Source: Pyrenopolyporus hunteri
Lineage: Eukaryota > Ascomycota > Sordariomycetes > Xylariales > Hypoxylaceae
NCBI GenBank assembly: GCA_902806595.1
Contig: CADCXC010000013.1
Span: 744,001-808,000 of the forward strand
Reading direction: 5' to 3'
DNA length: 64,000 bases
Of the stretch, positions 44,222 through 56,375 are shown piece by piece. Position 1 is the stretch's first letter. Each line of letters begins with the position of its first letter. The notes beneath the pieces are model-generated. The model saw nothing but the letters and a program-made list of their open reading frames with translations, searched no databases and was not told the origin of the DNA. The position numbers and the translations under genes are program-made.

Positions 44222-45565
44222 TTCGCGGCGGGTTGGACGGGGTCGGGATGTGTATTTGGGATCAAACAAGATGTCCCCAGCAGTACGAGTCTTTCTAAGA
44301 AGGTCCAAAGATGTTGGTTGTCTGGGAGGGTTTTCTGCGGGGGAGGGGTCGTTGGACGTCGTGGTGAAGGTCGGGGAAAGGGTTGTTAAATAAGCCTTGT
44401 CGTAATACAAGGCGCGCGAGTTCCGGGCTCTGGGCTCTGGGCTCGGATGGGCCAAAAAGAAGGACGAGGAGGCGCTTGAGCAAAATTGATTAAGCGACGG
44501 TAGAGTAACCTTGGCAAATACTTTGGTGATGATTACGGGCTGGGTGAGGGCGCTTAAGCTCCAATAGCTATTCCGGTATGTATCCTCGAGGATTAAATGA
44601 AAGGTGGGTTGAAATGGTAGGTCGATAAGGTAAGGTGAGGTAAGGATGCTATGTATCTGGTATGTATTGGGTCTTCTCGAACTTCCCATTTAGCGGTTAG
44701 AAGGAGCGAAAGGTCTGCGAGGGGCAAGAGTGAAAGGGATGTCGCCGCTACATAGTCCCAGGTACCTAGGTACCTACCACACCTGGCCTATGAAGTACAT
44801 AACTAAGGTACTTACGCAGGTGGATACAGCGCGCATCCCTCCCTTTTCATAACAATACCCTACATAGGGACACAGCATATGTATACGTCCGTTATAGTAA
44901 GGGTACGCGCCTCATGTACTTACTTAAGTGTGTGCATGTACCTATCCATGTGTCTACCCGCAGACACACATCACATGGATACATCGACATACATCGACAT
45001 ACATGCGCATAGGTACATGTAGACGTTTGTTTGTTTGCGTACCTAGGTACCTAGGTATAGGGGTCTTGCCTGTCACCGCTCAGTTCTTCCGACACCCAAA
45101 TGATCGCACCATCCACACTCCGAAAGCCAAAAGTGGAGGTGTATACCAGGATATACAACATGCCTACCCGACCTACTATTGAAATTAATATACTCTCTTC
45201 CATACTTAATTTGTACCTGTTTGTACCTAAGCTTTCTAACACTCACCGTATCCCCCAAACTCAACCACCTCCTGAGCTTATCTGATGCGGGGTGTCTCTT
45301 CATTCAGCCATTCAACTGGCAGCTCCGACCCCAGCCCAGAAAGGAGAAACACCCCCATCTCGGTTGAGACCAATCCCAACTCCCATGTCATCATTCACCA
45401 CCATCACTCACCACCACCATTCACCACCTCCTACCCGTGATCCCTCTATCAAGCCACATTGAACCATTTCCGCCTCGCTCTGCCTGCTGATATACCTACA
45501 TCTTGTAAACACTCAAAACGACGCGCTGCAGTGGCACCGGCTTTGTCTAGATATGATTCACTGTC
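44222..45565. promoter_or_regulatory. Divergent upstream region of pho85 and the septin-like gene
   Basis: This is 1.34 kb between divergent starts. I see no gene. It contains tandem TACCTAGGTACCTACC palindromes (about 44760-44778) and TACCTAGGTACCTAGGTAT (about 45041-45058), a TACATCGACATACATCGACA direct repeat (about 44977-45003) and CACCA-rich repeats (about 45390-45430) in the likely leader of the septin-like gene. Confidence 0.55.
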
Positions 45566-47799
45566 ATGCGACCTTTTCCTGGTGGTAATGACGCTTGGCT
45601 CGGCCGTCAGCGTCCGGCCGACCACGACCCGCCCCCTCTGATGGCCGCTTCTGCTTCTAGCAGCCAGATGTCTTTCTTCCTGGCCGACGAATCATCTATT
45701 GACTCTTACCTTGAGCAGCAGCAACAGTCAAACCCGCATAGCCGCTTTTTAGACGCACGGAAAGCTGCCGCTTCCACAGGTGTCTGCTTTCGGAAGGATG
45801 AGAAGGACACCGAATCCTCAAGGCAGTTTGCGATGCAGTCAGAAAGAGATTATACACTAGCAGATTCCCACACGTCGAGAGCCTCGGTCTTTACGCAAAG
45901 TCCCGCCTCTATGAGGTCCGTAAACCCTTCCTCGCCGTCGCGGCCTATAACCCCTATTATGTTGGGTACATCTTGTACGGGTTCCATAATTAGTAGCCCG
46001 TCGTCGAGGAGGAACTCGTTTGCCGGTTCTTTATCGGAACACGCAGTTAGTTTCGACGACGAACATTCCGAGCCGGGGCCCTCGAATGTGATGGACAGTG
46101 GGAGTGCTCCTCAACTAGTAATGCCCAGCATCAAGATGCCAAGCCGACGCCCTTTCACCGAGACGGGCAAGAACCTAGGGCGGTTGAAGGTGCTGTTTGC
46201 CGGCGACTCTGGTATAGTACCCGGTGAACCTCTTCCCCTAACCCTAGCTAACAAGCTCTGCCTTAGGCGTCGGCAAGACCTCTATGGTCAAAGCAATCGT
46301 CCAAATCTGCGAGCATATCGTCCACGTTGACCCTATCCCATCTCTGACTGATCCAAACATGCGAAAACAGCGTGGTACTCCGTCTAGAAGAGCATCCAAT
46401 TCGACATGTGACATATCCGAAATATATGCCAGCACAAAACCTTATCCGGAGTGGTGGTCGATGTTAGACGAACCTCATATTTCGCAAAAGCGTAAGAGCC
46501 TAGGCGACAACGTTCTAGAGCGTAATGTGTGCTTCGTAGATACGCCTGGTTATCGAAACGGGTCTTCTGTAAGTCTGCTAGTTATCCATGTTTAGTTCCG
46601 GGGAGTCCTGACTCTGTCCAGGCCATGGAGACCATCATGTCCTGCGTCGAGTATGTCGAGTCTCACTTGAATAAGATATCCTCGGATTCCCTGAGCGATT
46701 CAGATATGTTGAACATGCTCAGCGGTACTGGAGGTTTTCAAGTAGACGTCGTCTTTTACCTCATCTCACACAGTAGGTTGGCTTCCCCTTTCCAGAGATG
46801 CTGTCACTAATCGACCGTGAAGAGATGCGGCCCGTTGACGTTGAATATATCCGCCGATTGATACCGTTGACAAATGTCATCCCTATCTTAGCTCGGGCTG
46901 ACTCCTTGTCGCCGGAACAGCTCTCGACTTGTAAAGAGCAACTAATTAGCCAGCTTCGGGAGGCGGGTATTCAGACATTCAGTTTCGCGTTGGGAACAAG
47001 CGAGGAGTTCGCAACAGACGTCCCCAGCGCACCCTACGCTGTATCTAGCGCAACTGGCTCGGATGATAGCGTGATGGATGCGAGTCTTCTTATGAGCCCC
47101 GACTATGTCCAGCCCTTGATGACGTCGGAGCTAAGATATCTTGTTGAGAACGTGTTCAGCCCAGGCGGAATGTCCTGGCTAAGACACGCTGCGGCTAAGA
47201 AGTATCTCGAATGGAAGAACACCACTCCACCGCGGCCGCGTCATCTGTATAGGCCCTTGAATTTTTCAGGTCCGTTGCCATCATCTGCCCTGGCTCAGCC
47301 GTCAGAAAGTGCGGTACGGCCGTGTTCGACCTTGGCGCTTGCTTGTCTCAACGACCAGTATCTGAACCAGGCTCCGCCGCAACTTCACGTAGTAGACTGG
47401 GCCGCCGATCTCCAGCGTAGCCTGGCTAGCGAGCGGGCTCGGTACGAATCACTGGCTCGCGGAGAGCGCGCTATATGGCTTACGGAGAAGTTGAACGAAT
47501 GCGTACAAGATGGCACGCTCGTTGCCCTGAATAGGGCTCAAGCCACGAGCTCGCTCGAAGTGAGGAGAGCTTCTAAACGCGGGGCTTCGAGGACGACGAT
47601 GCCACATCAAGACCCTCTAGGGTTGCTTCAAATAACGGCGGACCTAAAAGCGAAGAGCTGGGTTGCTCTAGAATTCATAGGCAGCCTCGGCATCATTGGG
47701 GGATTAGCGTTTTGGCTATCGAGACAGCATTGGCACATGGACCCTCTTCAGCTCGAGCTTACTGATGAATGGGTAAGACGTTGGGGGATGGACATCTAA
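45566..47799 (+). CDS. Septin-type GTPase with C-terminal membrane anchor
   Basis: The protein has a septin-like G domain but is atypical in length and in having a membrane helix. Exons are 45566..46211, 46267..46568, 46622..46772 and 46823..47799 (introns 55, 53 and 50 bp), giving 691 residues. About 200 disordered Ser-rich residues precede the P-loop GDSGVGKTS (about 213), split by intron 1. CFVDTPGYRN is the G3 motif (about 307-316). FYLISH + KMRPVDVEYIRRL and NVIPILARADSLSPEQL (G4) follow. The last junction is inferred: a 50-bp intron with a CTAAT branch and a GAAG acceptor restores the septin frame. A hydrophobic helix (about 657-676, FIGSLGIIGGLAFWLS) lies near the C-terminus and there is no septin coiled coil. 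It may belong to the filamentous-fungal divergent septins. Polymerisation with core septins is unknown. Confidence 0.82.
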
Positions 47800-49005
47800 G
47801 ATACCATAATATAATTGCATGAGACGGTTTGGGACGGGACACTCTACTCACAGCATGGCAATACGCCTTACCGAATGGACCCAGCTTCGACTCGAAGGAG
47901 GGGGCCTTCTTGTAAAGTGAAAGAAGACTCAGCTCTTTCCTATGACATATGTAGATCTAGATGTTTCCCGAGAGCGGCTGGTTGCCGTTAGCGGTGAGGG
48001 GGGGATTTGTATCAGAGACGACAGTATTAATATAATAGAATTTGCCGGATTTTGAGAAGACGTTTCTTTTCCTCTTCTTTTTCTTCCTTGAGCTATGTAA
48101 GAATTTTGTTAGATTATTCGGATATTGGGTTAATTTTTAGGTATCCCCTTGGGTTCGGGCCTCACGTTGTAGGTAGGGCATTAGGGACCGTCGAAAGAAA
48201 TAATGGAACCCAAAAATAAAAATCGGTAAAAAAAAAAAAAAAAAGTCTTTTCGTCCCACTCGGCTGAAAAGCTTAGCTAGAAATCTAGCGGCTAGCGGCT
48301 ACCTAGGTACCTAGGTACTGGTAGTTGTACCATTTTTAGAGGCGAGGCGCGCGGTACTTATCGATAAATTTAGGTACTGATAAACTGCTGATAATGGTTG
48401 ATAATGGCTGATAATGGCTGATAATGTGGGCCGATAGGTGTGATAAGGCGCGTGGCAAGCAGGTAACGGTCTCACTGTGCGTAGATGCGCGGTACGGTGG
48501 TACCTACTAGGCATGTACCTACTCACCGGACTTGACTGGGCGGTACCTAGGTAACTGCATTTTCTCCGTCCTGATTTCCCTCGTCATCATTCAAACAAAC
48601 ACCAATTCTTCAATACTTCAATTCTTCGATTCATCACCTCTACATTACCCATCGGTTCACTTCTACCATGCGCACTCTTCTTCTTTATTCATGAGACACT
48701 GCTTGTACTTCCGAGTCTAGGCACATTGTCACGTTCGCCCAGGTACCTGTTTATTGCGAGTAGTGACTCTCCCCGAACCGTCCGATGATAGCACATCAAG
48801 GCAATGTGATTGTTGTTTGATGCGACTTTCGATGCTGCCTGTTAAAGACGCGACCGATTCCCATCCTTCCTACTCTCTGCCTCCGCGCAGCACTTATTTT
48901 ACATTCTTTTGATTCCTTGTTCCACTGCGTTTAATTCATTTCTTTCAAACATCCTCTTCAGCATCCCCATTCGACATCTTAGTCGGCGAAAGACTGCACA
49001 GCACC
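47800..49005. promoter_or_regulatory. Intergenic region upstream of pap1, with GATA-site cluster
   Basis: This is 1.2 kb with no gene. It holds the septin-like 3' region, an A17 run (about 48228-48244), a TACCTAGGTACCTAGGTAC palindrome (48300-48318), a dense GATA cluster (48357-48446) and a pyrimidine-rich likely leader of pap1 (48550-49005). Confidence 0.55.
48357..48446. promoter_or_regulatory. Cluster of about nine HGATAR sites, including a 10-bp tandem repeat
   Basis: TTATCGATAA gives two inverted GATA sites. TGATAAAC follows, then four tandem 10-bp units carrying TGATAATGG (48387-48426), then CGATAGG and TGATAAGG. HGATAR is the consensus for fungal GATA factors such as AreA/Nit2. The cluster is about 560 bp upstream of the pap1 ATG and about 560 bp downstream of the septin-like stop. 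Function is inferred from density only. Confidence 0.5.
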
Positions 49006-51261
49006 ATGGCCACCTCCGAACAGACTTGGGGCATCACCCCCCCAATCTCCGTTGCGCTTCCCACTCCGGCCGAGACGCAGTCTACGAACATGCTTTTGGA
49101 AGAATTGCGCCGACAGAATACATTCGAGTCTGCCGCCGAAACGAAGAAGAGGTTAGCCAACTATAGAAAATGTGGAAATTCATCGACAACCTCAAACTAA
49201 CGGATGGTTCTACTAGGGAGCGAGTCCTTGCAGATCTTCAACGCATCGCCGACGAGTTTGTAAAGCGAGTGGCGAGGGAGAAGGAACCCCAGAATGAAGT
49301 CCTCATTCGAGATGCTCGTGGCGAAGTCTTCACGTACGGAAGCTATTGCCTGGGCGTCTACGGTCCCGGATCCGATATCGACACCCTGGTTACGGCGCCC
49401 CGATACGTTACTCGCGATGATTATTTTAAATACTTTCCTTCTTTACTACAAGAGATGGCCCCCGAGGGTGCGGTGACAGATCTCACTGCTGTGGAGGACG
49501 CATTTGTACCTATCATCAAGTTCGAGTATTGGGGGATCAGTATTGACTTGATATTCTCGAGAATAGCTACGTTGACGCAGTTCCCGCCCCATGGTCAGCT
49601 CAACTTGACCAACAATGAATATCTGCGCGGCTTAGATGATCGTGAGCTTCGTTCTCTGAACGGAACCAGAGTCACCAGGGAAATCCTGAACCTTGTTCCG
49701 GAGCAGAGCACCTTTCGCCTCGCCCTTCGAGCTATCAAGCTATGGGCACAGCGTCGCGCCATCTACGCCAACATTATCGGCTTCCCCGGTGGCGTAGTGT
49801 GGGCTTTGATGGTAGCGCGAGTCTGCCAACTCTACCCGAAAGCCACGAGTTCGACCATCGTCGCCAAGTTCTTCCAGATCATGAAGGTTTGGCAATGGCC
49901 TGTGCCTGTGCAGCTAAAACATATGGACGAAGGCCCTCTTAATGTTCGTGTCTGGAATCCCAAGGTTAGCATTCACTCCCCCCGAGCGAGTCAAGCATGT
50001 TATCTGATATCTGATTAACCGGCTGCAGATATACAAGAGTGACAGTTATCACCTAATGCCTGTGATTACCCCGGCCTATCCCCAGATGTGTGCTACATTC
50101 AACATCACACATTCCACAATGGCCATCATACAGCGAGAGTTGAACCGCGGCGCCGACCTTACTGACAAGATAAGAGCCGGGAAGCTCGCGTGGAAGGATC
50201 TGTTTGTGAAGCACACGTTTTTCACTGCCGACCACAAGTATTACTTGGCTGTCATTGCAACTAGCACTACCAAAGAGGCGCATAAGATCTGGTCCGGCTT
50301 CGTGGAATCCAAGGTCCGCGTCTTCGTGGGCGATTTAGAACGTGTTGACAGCGTCGCGATCGCACGGCCGTTCAACAAGGGTTACGAGAGAGTACACAGA
50401 GTCAAGAATGACCAGGAAACCGAATTGGTCCGAAATGGAAGCTTGGCTTATCTTGTCCAAGATGACAATGGTGAAGACGAGGCCAAAGTGAAAGAGAAGA
50501 ATGGTGTTGAAGTCAAGGCTGAGGACAAGACAGAACCGAATTCCGGCATCAAAGCGGAGAACGGCGACTCGACGAGCCCTAACATCAAGTCCGACCCCGA
50601 AGATCAGAAGACCAGCCTGGAGAATGTCCCCGACGTGACCGCTCTCGGAACGAAGATTTATACCACGACGCACTACGTAGGCCTCGAGCTTGCCGAAGGT
50701 AAGTATCTCATCCCGCCCCCCATCCTATACGCGTGCTCTACGAGATTATCCTCGGCCGGTAGATGATTCGTCGTGATTCCTAACCTAAGCTTGATGACAC
50801 GCTAGGCGCCAAGTCGTTAGACTTAACCTTCCAAGTCAACGCATTTAAGGATTTGTGCGGCCAGTGGGAAAAGTACGAACCGAGTCTGAACTACTTGAGC
50901 ATCCAACACGTGAAGAAGTAAGTACTCGCTTGGCACCGCGTTGCAGTCATTAACCTAACCTCGGCAGCACGAATCTTCCCGATGATGTTTTCGAGCCTGG
51001 CGAGGTCAAGCCAACACGACCTCGGCCCCTCAAGAGGGTTGCCCCGAATGGCGATGCCACAGTCGGCCAGAAAAAGCGTAACGCCCCGTCCGAAGTACGT
51101 AGATGTGAGCTGTAGATGGCTATTGTCGCAACCATCGCTAAGACACTCAAGGAAAGTCCCTCAGCTCCGGTGAAGCTTGCTAATGCACCCTATAGGGGAA
51201 CCCGCCGCCGGCAAAACGACCACAACCAACCCTCCAGACGTCCGCCGCCGCTGCCGGTTGA
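49006..51261 (+). CDS. pap1: Poly(A) polymerase
   Basis: Pap1 adds the poly(A) tail after mRNA 3' cleavage, within the CPF complex in the nucleus. Exons are 49006..49151, 49217..49964, 50029..50698, 50806..50917, 50968..51094 and 51196..51261 (introns 65, 64, 107, 50 and 101 bp), giving 622 residues. The N-terminus WGITPPIS is the conserved start. The nucleotidyltransferase core has FTYGSYCLGVYGPGSDIDTL (about 100-119, the two catalytic Asp) and GISIDLIFSR (third Asp, about 170). WNPK + IYKSDSYHLMPVITPAYPQ is the central-domain block. The RNA-binding domain holds HKIWSGFVESKVRVFVGDLE. An acidic-Lys loop precedes the C-terminal part. The last intron is inferred from GTACGT, GCTAAT and TATAG and yields an ending NPPPAKRPQP-like tail. 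Without it the protein stops near 51117. Confidence 0.92.
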
Positions 51262-53006
51262 GTAGCAAGTGGTATTATCACATCTTCCGACAACCGGCAA
51301 ATTCAACCTCGACTCAGCTCACTCCAAGTCTGCTCTGTGCTGTCAACTTGATCTCCCGCAGCTGGCCCTATTATTGTACTTTTATACTAACTCAACAGTG
51401 CCCCCAAGTTGGCCGCATCGCAACATTGTGTGTGAGTGCAGATGCCTCATTACGAACCTCGACCTCCCTTGTCATGGGCAAGCTAGCAAAGCGGTAACGA
51501 GGAGGGCAGATACAGAAAGCTCGCGGGAAACGGCGAACCCAGCAGCCGTAACTACTGCTGCTACTACTACTTTGAGGAGAATGTTTCGACGCTCATTATC
51601 CTCCTTTTTTGTGATTTTCCCAACCACCGCGGACACAGACCGTGGATCGCATATTTCGCCAGCCGAAATCAGTCAACAGAGACGACATTTCTTTATCAAT
51701 GATGAAGAGAGAAGATGGATTGGACGGCCTCGTCCCGTCTACTACGATATCCCATTTCTTTCGCTTCCTCGGCCTTTACTTTTTATTATCTTTATCTATA
51801 AACAAAAGGGAGAAGAAAAAAAAAGAAAGAGAGGAGCTTCTTTTCTTTTTTGTTAATTTTTTTATTCCTCTTTCGCATGACACTGATCTGACGTTAGGCC
51901 ATATCATCATTAAGGTCGGAAGGGAGAAAGAGAGAGAGAGATAGGGGAAAGGGCCCAGGTGAGGATTTGGAACCGGAGAGGAAAAGAAGAAAAAAAAAAA
52001 ACCCCCCCACCCCCCAAAATTAGTGGCCCGCAAGTGTATCTAGACGAAGGCGTTTCGCGCAGATAAATAAAACTTGGTTAAAGAGGCACAAGTGCCTCGA
52101 GATAATCATAATACCAAGTTTTCCTTTCTATAGAATTATCGCGTCTCTGGTTTTCGTGATACGTGCCCGGACGGACGATATTTCGTCTGATAACAGTGGG
52201 AGTAAAGTCTTAAGGGTTAGGTATTGTCGATAATATTAAGCTAAGCTCTACTTCGAAGGGTTAGGAGATATCGACACAATCGCGATGCAAAACCGCGTAC
52301 GTAGATGGTTTGACGGGCGGACAGCAGCGTTGCTGAAAAAAAAAAAGCTGTCTATCATAGAGGCAAGATATATCATGTCACAACACTACATCCTTCGCAA
52401 GAGTACACATTAGACAAGCGTCACGATTTGAAGTTCTCGCTATTTACCTATCCAGCCGGGCTAACCAAGCCGCAGGGCAATTGCCAATCGGCGCCAGTGA
52501 CAATGCGGTCCATGCTACCCTACTAACGGGTAACCTAGCGTTTGGGTAAGGTAAAAAGAAGGCGGTATGTACAAGAAGGTAGCGGACCCAAGGGGGATTG
52601 ATAAAGTTTGGGGGTTGTATTCTATCCCCGAACCAATTTAGACTTCTGATGGACGCCACGCAAGCCCGCCTCTCCTAGTAGTGCAAACCGGATCAAGAAC
52701 AAGGTCATCCTGTGAATCCATAATTCATCCTAAGAAAAAAAGTAAATTCCCTTTACCGGGAGATGAGACGATATGATGGTGATGTCTCACTCAATTCATC
52801 CTGAACGCCGCGCCAACCATGTTTTTCGCTTTTATCTACTCGCTGCCGCCCCGTCTAGAATAAAAAACGTATCGAAATAAACGCCTCTTTTAGTCGTAAG
52901 CTCTTTACCGATTCGTGTCTAGGTATGTGCCGGGGAATGATCCGTGCTTGGTCGGATTTAGATAACCATATATCCATGTCCTGGTATGGTCGTAAGAAGC
53001 CGAGCT
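51262..53006. other. Convergent intergenic region between pap1 and itc1
   Basis: This is 1.75 kb between two stop codons. I see no gene. It contains a CTGCTACTACTACTT patch (51555), purine-rich runs (GAGAGAGAGAGATAGGGG about 51930, A/C runs about 51985-52015) and an A-run near 52335. ORFs up to 195 codons at 51269-51856 show no domain and run through homopolymers. Confidence 0.55.
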
Positions 53007-56000
53007 TTAATTTCGGCCCTTCTTTGCTGCCTTGCGGCCCTTCGTCTTCGGTGGCGGAGGTGGTTCGCTGTGAAGATGACCGAACTCCTCAATGGCAACG
53101 TTATTGGTCCAGTTGAGGCAACGGAATTGCGCAGGCTCCGGGCTGGCCTGAGTCTTCCGGGTGGTCATTCTCTTCGACTCCTCCTTCTTCCCTGTTTCTT
53201 TAGCTTGCTCTTTCTCCTCTTCCTCGTTGGTTGCGCCGAGATACTGGGCACGATTCTTCATATGCGTGACGATCTTGTCCTTGTAAGTTAAGATCTCTTT
53301 TCGCAGCTTGGATTCGTTAAATCCTCGAGGATCAAGCCAGTTTAGGAGTGAGTCGACCTCGCTGGGCTCTGAGTAATAACCCCATTGACGAGCGTTGAAT
53401 ACGCTGGTGCGGCCCTCTTCCATTCTCTTTCTCTGAGGTACAGTCATCTTGAATTTTGCCTTGTACTCGTCTTGGTACTCCGGGGGCATGTCGATGTATC
53501 CCTCTCGCTCCATATCGTCAGGTCCTTGGACCCAGATGCAGCCGTTCGCGTAGCCTGCGTGGGCTGTCGAGCTAGTGGGCAATCCGCCGTATGGCATGCC
53601 GTTGCGCTCAAACCAGTAATATCGATTCCAGAACCGATCCTTTCCAAGGGGTCGAGTCCGAGCACAGTCCGCTTCTCGAAGGTCGTTATCGAGAATCGCA
53701 ATCTCCTCCTCGCACTTCTTGACAATGGCTTCCCTCTTATGGATATCCTTCTCAAGCTTCACGAATTGTTTTGATTGCTTCGGTACCTTGGCGGCCAACT
53801 CGGCTTCCTTCCTCCGCTCTTCTTGTTCGCGCTTACGTTGACGCTCTGCCGCGCGGTTCCCGCCTCGCCGGGTGTTGTGGCGAGTGACGACGTCTGCGTC
53901 GCTGTCTGCAGCCTCACTATGCTCTGCTGATTCATCGGCATCCGCCATCTTCACATCGCCATTAGCTTCCGTTTCCTCGGCTTCCTCAACTGGCGGCGAG
54001 GGGGGCATGTTCTCAGGGAGAAGGATCTTGCGTTGATCATTAAGTTGCTTGAGCTCATCATTACTATGAAGAGAGTTAGTATATCAAACCTTAGGAGCGG
54101 GCTAGAGAAGTTTAACTTACGCTTGTCTTCGTTGCCTTTGCCACTCGATCTTCTCCTTCCTGTAACCCGTCTGGGTTTCCGAGCACTCGTCGATATATCC
54201 ACGAACGGCCTTAGTGCTAACCGTCAGCAAGCATATAATCTGCAGAGCTGAGATTCGGAGATTTAGATCGAGCTGGCTGTATTGCTGGCGGACCGTCTCC
54301 TGGCTCGGGTCGATTTCAGGAGGCACGAGGTTAGCTAGGAGCTCCTCACAAGGCTCGGTCTGCCACGGCAGCTTAGACAGTTGATTTAGAAGCCCAACCA
54401 TGATCATCTCCCAACCGCCATCTTGGAATTCGCGCTTCTTCAACTTCTCGATCCAGTCGAAGTCAGCCAAGACCTCGGAAGCACGATGTCTGATCTTTGG
54501 CTCGGGACTTTTTTCTGCGGCCGCAGCCTCGGCCTTGATCCTTTCCGCCTCAAGCTTCGCAAGGCTGCTCCTCGTAGCACGTCCTGTGGGCTTGGGCTCG
54601 GGTTCAGGTTCGGGGCTGGGAGCTTCGCTCTCCTCGTCCTCGTCTGAGTCGTCTTCATCGAGCTCCGGTAGATCCACGAGAAGCTGACCACCCTCGGCTT
54701 CGGAGCTTACTACCTGTTTAAGAAGAGCACAGTGAATTTCGGTAAATAACTGGCAGGGAGTATCTTCTTTGGTGATCTCCATTGCTTCAACAAAGTCGTC
54801 AAAAGTGAATGAATCGAGCTTGTAGACCTCGCAATAGACATTCAGCGTAACCCACGTCTCCAACAGAGCACCGATCGACTTCATCTGGATCTTGTCGTTT
54901 CGGGCGACACTGTCAACAACACCCTCCGGTGGGTCATTGCACAAGAACTTCAACGCCGGCCGGACGTAGTCGTCGCGTGGCTCAAGCTGCAGATCCTCGA
55001 TCGGGTACTTGGGAGGTGGTGGAGGCGGTGGGGGCTCTGGTTGTGGTTGCGGAACGACAGGAGGTGGAGGCGGCATGCTATTCCTAAACGGTACAGGAAA
55101 GTGGAAAGGATGGTTTCCAGGTGCTTGAGGTAATGGCCCTTGGTTCTGCGCGACGAACATACTACCATTATGCGAGTCCAGGTCTTGATGATGTGGTGAC
55201 TGGCTGTGATGCGTCTTGATCGCCTTGTGGCTCTTCGGCGCTGGTTTAAGCTCCGGTAGTCGAGCGGGACCAAAGTTCTGAAAGGCACCGGCCATGCCAT
55301 TAATATCTGCCACTCCATTGAGCGGCTGAGAAGAAGCTTTCTTCTGTGCTTGATGCTGCTTTCGTTCGAGCAGCTTGTTATCGTAACGTAAGTGAGGTGG
55401 TACCCGTGTATCTATATGATATTGCGCCGCGACGTCATGCTTCACTAGCCAGGGCGCCCCCGTCCACGCCTCCCGAGTCACCGTCTTCTTGATAAAGGAA
55501 CGCAGGACGGACTTGGTGAAGATCTTTCTATCCCGGTAGATATGGTTGCCGTCCATAACAGCTTCCTCGTCGGGTCGGCCGTCGATGCTGATCATATAGC
55601 GCGAATATGGCTGCGTCAGAGTTCCGTCCGGCAAAACTTTACTTCCTAGGCGAGCTTTATCTCTAACGGTGCCTGCTACGCGCTCGCCATTCACTAGTTG
55701 TACCATCACTGCTTCTCCTGGATAGTAGTCCGCCTTAAATTCGTCGAAGATCATGTCGACCAAGGTGTCAATACGCGATATCGTCTGGAACTGGACGCGG
55801 CGCAGGACCGGGGCCTTGAGAGCTTCGGGGAAGGCCTGGTCGACCTCTTGGGCGCCGGCGAGCTAGATCACGACTAGTTAGAGGGAAATAGGAGACATAT
55901 GGTACACTAGTCTTTGATGGGCCTTACCTCGCTCTTAAGGGCCTCAAAGAAAGACAGGCCGGAGTGGCCAGTGATTTGGCAGATGAAGCGCGGCTAAGGT

Positions 56001-56375
56001 CCGTTAATCAATTGCCAAGGAGGGTGATAAGTCAGGTCTAGGTAGAGCACCAACCTGGTTATAGAAATCCATGCTAATAAATAGGTTAAGCATAATTCTA
56101 ACAAAAAGTCCCAAGTTCAAGGCACTTACCGATTTAAATACTCTTCATATGTGATAAATATCTCCCCTGTCTGGGGGATATACCACACCTGTGAGAGGTA
56201 TTAGTGGGGGGGGATGCAAGACTGTGTGAATTCTGTGGGCATGAATGTTACCTCTGTAGACTCATCCTCAACCGGCGGGGTTTGCAGAAACTGCACCGGC
56301 TTGCGCTTGAAAAGGACCTGTAAAACTCAGCCAACGTTTTCACTGGTACAAGATTGCCAGGCCAGGACTTACCAT
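53007..56375 (-). CDS. itc1: Itc1, ISW2 chromatin-remodelling complex subunit (WAC-DDT-WHIM)
   Basis: Itc1/ACF1-type proteins are the accessory subunit of ISWI remodellers that space nucleosomes and repress transcription. Exons are 56375..56373, 56317..56252, 56188..56130, 56073..56055, 55993..55928, 55862..54121 and 54063..53007, giving 1,003 residues. Exon 1 is the ATG alone and exon 4 is 19 nt. The WAC domain (about 2-125) includes VWYIPQTGEIFITYEEYLNR, FICQITGHSGLSFFEAL and FKADYYPGEAV. The DDT domain is about 366-440 (VRPALKFLCNDPPEGVVDSV). A WHIM1-like segment is about 550-635 (WEMIMVGLLNQLSKL). The WSD/WHIM motif is at about 782-805 (GKDRFWNRYYWF). Acidic, coiled-coil and Lys-rich linkers fill the rest. 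Every junction has GT/AG and preserves known domain sequence. It is shorter than yeast Itc1 (1,264). Confidence 0.92.

Noticed and set aside
44222..44689. In-frame upstream extension of pho85 starting at 44689
   Set aside because: The extra sequence has no resemblance to kinase N-termini and is probably 5' leader.
51269..51856. Plus-strand 195-codon ORF downstream of pap1
   Set aside because: It overlaps the proposed final pap1 exon start region, passes through homopolymers, and has no recognisable domain.
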